8,903 nt of DNA, from NCBI GenBank assembly GCA_903832475.1, contig CAILBQ010000813.1, positions 1-8,903 of the forward strand. Reading direction: 5' to 3'. The translations under genes and the position numbers were made by a program. The DNA comes from an uncultured Acidobacteriota bacterium. Its GTDB lineage: Bacteria > Acidobacteriota > Terriglobia > Terriglobales > Acidobacteriaceae. Shown here in pieces: positions 6,011-8,903 of this stretch. The notes beneath the pieces were generated by a model. It was not told where the DNA came from. It made no database searches and was given only the letters and a program-made list of their open reading frames with translations. Position 1 is the first letter of the stretch; every line of letters begins with the position of its first letter.

Positions 6011-7284
6011 TAGCTGTGACTGAGGCAGAACAGCGGAAGGGAAGGAGCTTGAAGAAAAGCGGCGCGACCGCACGTTCTTCGGCGACTTTCCTGCCGGCTG
6101 GCGGCTTGGATGCGGTGTCGGCGCCCGAAGCGCGCGATGTGGGCCGGGATGACTTTGCACCCGGGCCCCCATCGCCCACCTACGAGGGCGACTTCGTTCT
6201 GAATGGGCATCTACTGTTGGAGTGCGGGCGGACCCTGGTAAATCCCACGCTTCATTACGCCGTTTACGGACGGCTCAATGCGCAACGGGACAACGTCGTC
6301 CTTGTTTGCCATGCTCTCTCGGGGTCCGCACTGGTAGGCACCTGGTGGCCGGAGCTTTTCGGCAACGGGAATTTGGCTTCGACTGAAAAGGAGCTGGGAA
6401 GTGGCATCGTGGATGTCCGGCAAGACTGTGTCCTTTGCGTAAATCTGCTTGGATCTTGTTACGGGTCGACCGGGCCCGGCTCGGTCAATCCGGAAACGGG
6501 CGAAATCTACGGGGCAAGCTTTCCCCTTGTTTCCATCCGCGATAATGTGCGCGCGCAGGAGACTCTCATTCGTTCTCTGGGAATTGACCGGCTCAAGCTG
6601 GCAATCGGCGGGTCGATCGGCGGGATGCAAGTGCTGGAGTGGGCCATTTTATTTCCGGAAAGCCTCTCTCGTGGCGTCATTATCGGGGTAGCGCCCCTGG
6701 GGGCCATGGGGCTAGCCTTGAATCACCTCCAGCGACAAGCGATTCAACGTGATCCTGATTGGCTCGAAGGGAATTACCTCGCTCATCGGCAGCCGCGCAA
6801 AGGCCTTGCGCTCGCTCGGCAAATCGCCATGCTCAGCTACAAGTCGCCACAGCTTTTTGAAGAACGCTTCGGACGGAAACCTAACCGGAACGGCGAAGAG
6901 CCCTGGGCCCTCAATGAAGACGGAGGGGGCCTGGTGGGCGGACGATTCGACGTGGCCGGTTTTCTGGATTACCAGGGAGACAGGTTTCTCGAACGCTTTG
7001 ACGCCAACACCTACCTTGCAATTCTCCGCACCATGGACCTGTGGGATCCGTCCCTCGGGTACTCCGCGGCAAAAGAGGCCTATAGGCGCATTCAGGCCGA
7101 CCTCACCTTCATCGGAATCAGCTCGGACTGGCTTTTCCCGCCCGGAAGCGTACGTCGACTGGCCGAAGAGATTCGCGCCTGTGGGGTCCGTGCCGACTAC
7201 CGTGAAATGCACACCGATCACGGTCACGATGCTTTTTTGGCAGAACAGGCGGAACTTCTCCGCCTTCTGCACTTTCCTGCCTGA
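6007..7284 (+). CDS. metX: Homoserine O-acetyltransferase with long N-terminal extension
   Basis: An alpha/beta-hydrolase-fold enzyme that transfers acetyl from acetyl-CoA to homoserine, supplying MetY. Seen: HALSGSA (102-108) for the oxyanion region, NLLGSCYGSTGPGS (146-159), the nucleophile elbow GGSIGGMQ with S203, catalytic D374 in SSDWLFPP and H407 in GHDAFL. The family's more usual elbow is GGSMGGMQ, so I204 is a mild variant. At 425 residues it is about 50 longer than typical MetX: residues 1-57 form an Ala/Pro/Arg-rich extension before the conserved YEGDFVLNGH. ATG 6007 shares bases with the metY stop and lacks a ribosome site, fitting translational coupling; AAGGAG sits inside the extension but too close to the next TTG (codon 15) to be a convincing start. 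Some relatives use succinyl-CoA, and sequence alone does not fully exclude that. Confidence 0.94.
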   Translation: MIAVTEAEQRKGRSLKKSGATARSSATFLPAGGLDAVSAPEARDVGRDDFAPGPPSPTYEGDFVLNGHLLLECGRTLVNPTLHYAVYGRLNAQRDNVVLVCHALSGSALVGTWWPELFGNGNLASTEKELGSGIVDVRQDCVLCVNLLGSCYGSTGPGSVNPETGEIYGASFPLVSIRDNVRAQETLIRSLGIDRLKLAIGGSIGGMQVLEWAILFPESLSRGVIIGVAPLGAMGLALNHLQRQAIQRDPDWLEGNYLAHRQPRKGLALARQIAMLSYKSPQLFEERFGRKPNRNGEEPWALNEDGGGLVGGRFDVAGFLDYQGDRFLERFDANTYLAILRTMDLWDPSLGYSAAKEAYRRIQADLTFIGISSDWLFPPGSVRRLAEEIRACGVRADYREMHTDHGHDAFLAEQAELLRLLHFPA

Positions 7285-7292
7285 ATCACTGC

Positions 7293-7321
7293 TTGTCACA
7301 TCGCGCCGGTGTTCTTATAAT
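7293..7321 (+). promoter_or_regulatory. Strong sigma-70-like promoter for the secreted protein gene
   Basis: TTGTCA (7293-7298), a 17-base spacer and a perfect TATAAT (7316-7321) lie just after the metX stop. Transcription would start near 7328, leaving a 5' region of about 140 bases before ATG 7471. No clear terminator separates metX from this promoter, so some read-through from metYX is possible. Confidence 0.65.
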
Positions 7322-7335
7322 CCCCTCATCACTGC

Positions 7336-7470
7336 ATGGAAGATGAGGCCAACCGGAACTCGGCCAACCCGCATCCTACAGCCCAGCAAAACTCGTTGGT
7401 CCCGTCTAACGTGTATGTCTGTGTGATTTTGTTTGCAGTCTGCGATTTTTTGAACTCCCAGGAGCCTTGA
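7336..7470 (+). CDS. Possible 44-residue upstream ORF, low confidence
   Basis: An open frame of 44 codons starting about 8 bases after the predicted transcription start. Its TGA stop directly abuts ATG 7471 and is in the same frame as the secreted protein. The product is polar at first (MEDEANRNSANPHP) and then has a short hydrophobic run, YVCVILFAVCDFL. There is no ribosome site and no recognisable family. It may be an unused chance frame in a 5' untranslated region; its placement is the only argument for translation. Confidence 0.2.
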   Translation: MEDEANRNSANPHPTAQQNSLVPSNVYVCVILFAVCDFLNSQEP

Positions 7471-8903
7471 ATGAAGAAGTTGTCCCTAGCGTCGAAATTG
7501 ATGTTCAGATTCGCGCCCGTGGTTGTGCTGGCTGGCCTTTGCGTTTCCTCCGCTCACGTCCTCTTGGCCCAAGCCGCGCCCTCTGACCAGATCACCATTA
7601 AAGATCCTGCTGAGTTCAACGCTTATCAGAACGCGATCACGCAAACCGATGCAAAGGCCAAAGCGTCGGCGAGCGAAAGCTTCCTTTCGTCCTATCCGCA
7701 AAGCGTCGTCAAGAAGACTGTGCTTGATGGGTTGGTGGATGCCTACGCGACATTCGATCAGGCCAAGACGGTCGATGCCGCAACCAGGCTCCTCCAGCTT
7801 GACCCGAACAACCTGAAAGCCATGTACCTGATCGCCTTCATCAAGAAGCAGCAGGCTTCGCAGGCTGCCCAGAGCAATCCGACCCAGCAGGCTCAGTTGC
7901 TGGACGATGCAGCAGTCATGGCGCAAAAGGGACTGGCCGCCACCAAGCCGGCAGACGTCAAGCAGGAAGACTTCGACAAGCAGAAGTTGACCACTGATCC
8001 CTTCTTCCATTCGGTGCTCGCCTATGACGACATCGTTTCGAAAAAGGATCTGAAGGGCGGCATTGGCGAGTTCCGCAAGGAGCTTGAATTCCTTGCCGAC
8101 AAGAATCCGGACGCAACCAAGGTTGCGCCCGCGCTGAACGATACCCTCATCCTCGGCCAAACCTACCTGCAGTTGACCCCTCCCGACCCGGTCAACGCGG
8201 TCTGGTTCTTGTCGCGCGCAGAAGATTTTGCTCCGGATAATTTCAAACCGACCATCGATAAGACGGATGCCTACTGGTACAAGCGCTACCACGGCAGTAA
8301 CGATGGTTTCGCCGACATCAAGACCAAGGCTGCGGCGACGGTTTTCCCGCCCTCCGATTACTCAGTAAAGCCTGCCGATACACCTCAGCAGATTGCCGAC
8401 AAGGTCGTTGCTGACACTCCGGACCTGTCCACTCTCGCGCTGGGTGACAAGGAATACATCCTGGCCAACGCGTCCAAAGACAACGCCGAAAAGCTCTGGG
8501 CATTGTTGAAGGACAAAGAAACCGAAGTCCCGGGCACGGTGATTGCGGCGACAACCACCCAGATTCAGGTTGCCGTGACGGACGACGCCAAGGCCGACAA
8601 AAAGGCAGACTTCACCGTAAACATGAAGGAACCTCTCAAGGACTCTGAGGTCCCGGCCGTTGGCTCCGACATCAAGAATCTGATTGGAGTGTTCGACTCC
8701 TACACGCAGGCGACGCCTGCACCGGCAGCCGGAGCCGCCGCCACACCAGCAGCGACTCCAGCCGCTGGCGACACAGCGGCCGCTCCCGCCGCTGCTCCGG
8801 CCACCGCGGGCGCATCACAGATCATCTTGCGCGATGGAGAACTCCAGGTAGAAAAGAAGAAAGCCGCTCCGGTCCACAAGCCGGCAGCGGGTCACAAGAA
8901 AGC
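7471..8903 (+). CDS. Secreted TPR-like protein of unknown function, cut by window edge
   Basis: 477 codons are visible and the frame is open at the right edge. AGGAG (7460-7464) lies 6 bases before ATG 7471. The start MKKLSLASKLMFRF plus a hydrophobic stretch ending in LLAQA gives a Sec signal peptide with likely cleavage after A35; LAGLC is not a proper lipobox. Residues about 80-125 resemble a TPR helix pair (LVDAYATFDQAKTVDAATRL, then LQLDPNNLKAMYLIAF), and helical, Lys/Asp-rich sequence continues to about 290, including TYLQLTPPDPVNAVWFLSRA, which looks like another TPR. Residues about 330-400 look mixed alpha/beta (PGTVIAATTTQIQVAVTDD). From about 410 to 449 there is a Pro/Ala/Thr-rich linker, then QIILRDGELQVEKKK and a basic His/Lys/Pro tail. 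It is probably periplasmic or surface-exposed. I do not recognise a named family. It likely has its own promoter, separate from metYX. Confidence 0.8.
   Translation, partial: MKKLSLASKLMFRFAPVVVLAGLCVSSAHVLLAQAAPSDQITIKDPAEFNAYQNAITQTDAKAKASASESFLSSYPQSVVKKTVLDGLVDAYATFDQAKTVDAATRLLQLDPNNLKAMYLIAFIKKQQASQAAQSNPTQQAQLLDDAAVMAQKGLAATKPADVKQEDFDKQKLTTDPFFHSVLAYDDIVSKKDLKGGIGEFRKELEFLADKNPDATKVAPALNDTLILGQTYLQLTPPDPVNAVWFLSRAEDFAPDNFKPTIDKTDAYWYKRYHGSNDGFADIKTKAAATVFPPSDYSVKPADTPQQIADKVVADTPDLSTLALGDKEYILANASKDNAEKLWALLKDKETEVPGTVIAATTTQIQVAVTDDAKADKKADFTVNMKEPLKDSEVPAVGSDIKNLIGVFDSYTQATPAPAAGAAATPAATPAAGDTAAAPAAAPATAGASQIILRDGELQVEKKKAAPVHKPAAGHKK

Noticed and set aside
7531..7545. Lipobox in the secreted protein's signal peptide (LAGLC)
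   Set aside because: The residue before Cys is Leu instead of Gly/Ala/Ser, and an AxA site (AQA, residues 33-35) fits ordinary signal peptidase better.

Overview
The window looks like a chromosomal stretch from a moderately GC-rich Gram-negative-type bacterium. Gene style, protein sequences and the mix of genes suggest an Acidobacteriota (Terriglobia/Koribacter-like) genome. That assignment is an impression from protein character, not a computed placement. I saw no mobile element, CRISPR array, tRNA or rRNA.

Layout. The left third is transcribed leftwards: the excinuclease subunit gene uvrA (1-2599, running off the left edge so its C-terminus is missing), preceded by a small stand-alone response-regulator receiver protein (2831-3238). 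Everything to the right is transcribed rightwards: a Tat-exported calcineurin-like metallophosphoesterase (3476-4372), a regulatory leader (4369-4660), metY (4661-6010) and metX (6007-7284, overlapping metY by 4 bases), and finally a secreted, repeat-like protein of unknown function (7471 to the right edge) with its own near-consensus promoter.

How the genes work together. MetX acetylates homoserine and MetY replaces the acetyl group with sulfide to give homocysteine, so metYX is a compact direct-sulfhydrylation unit for methionine synthesis. The other genes have no obvious functional link to it.

The most interesting signal lies in the 288 bases before metY. A promoter there places the start of the transcript at or next to the ATG of a 35-codon reading frame (4406-4513) holding 7 Met and 4 Cys codons, nine of these in the eleven codons 11-21 (MMSMQCCMCMC). 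Bases just after that run (4473-4486) can pair with 4535-4548, which is also the 5' arm of a 14-bp hairpin (4533-4564). The two structures exclude each other. This is the architecture of a ribosome-mediated attenuator: a ribosome stalled for lack of Cys/Met-tRNA would leave the antiterminator free to form, while one reaching the stop codon would allow the hairpin. I believe this leader is unannotated. It resembles in principle the polycysteine leaderless leader ORFs known in mycobacteria, but it combines Cys and Met codons and controls the methionine branch.
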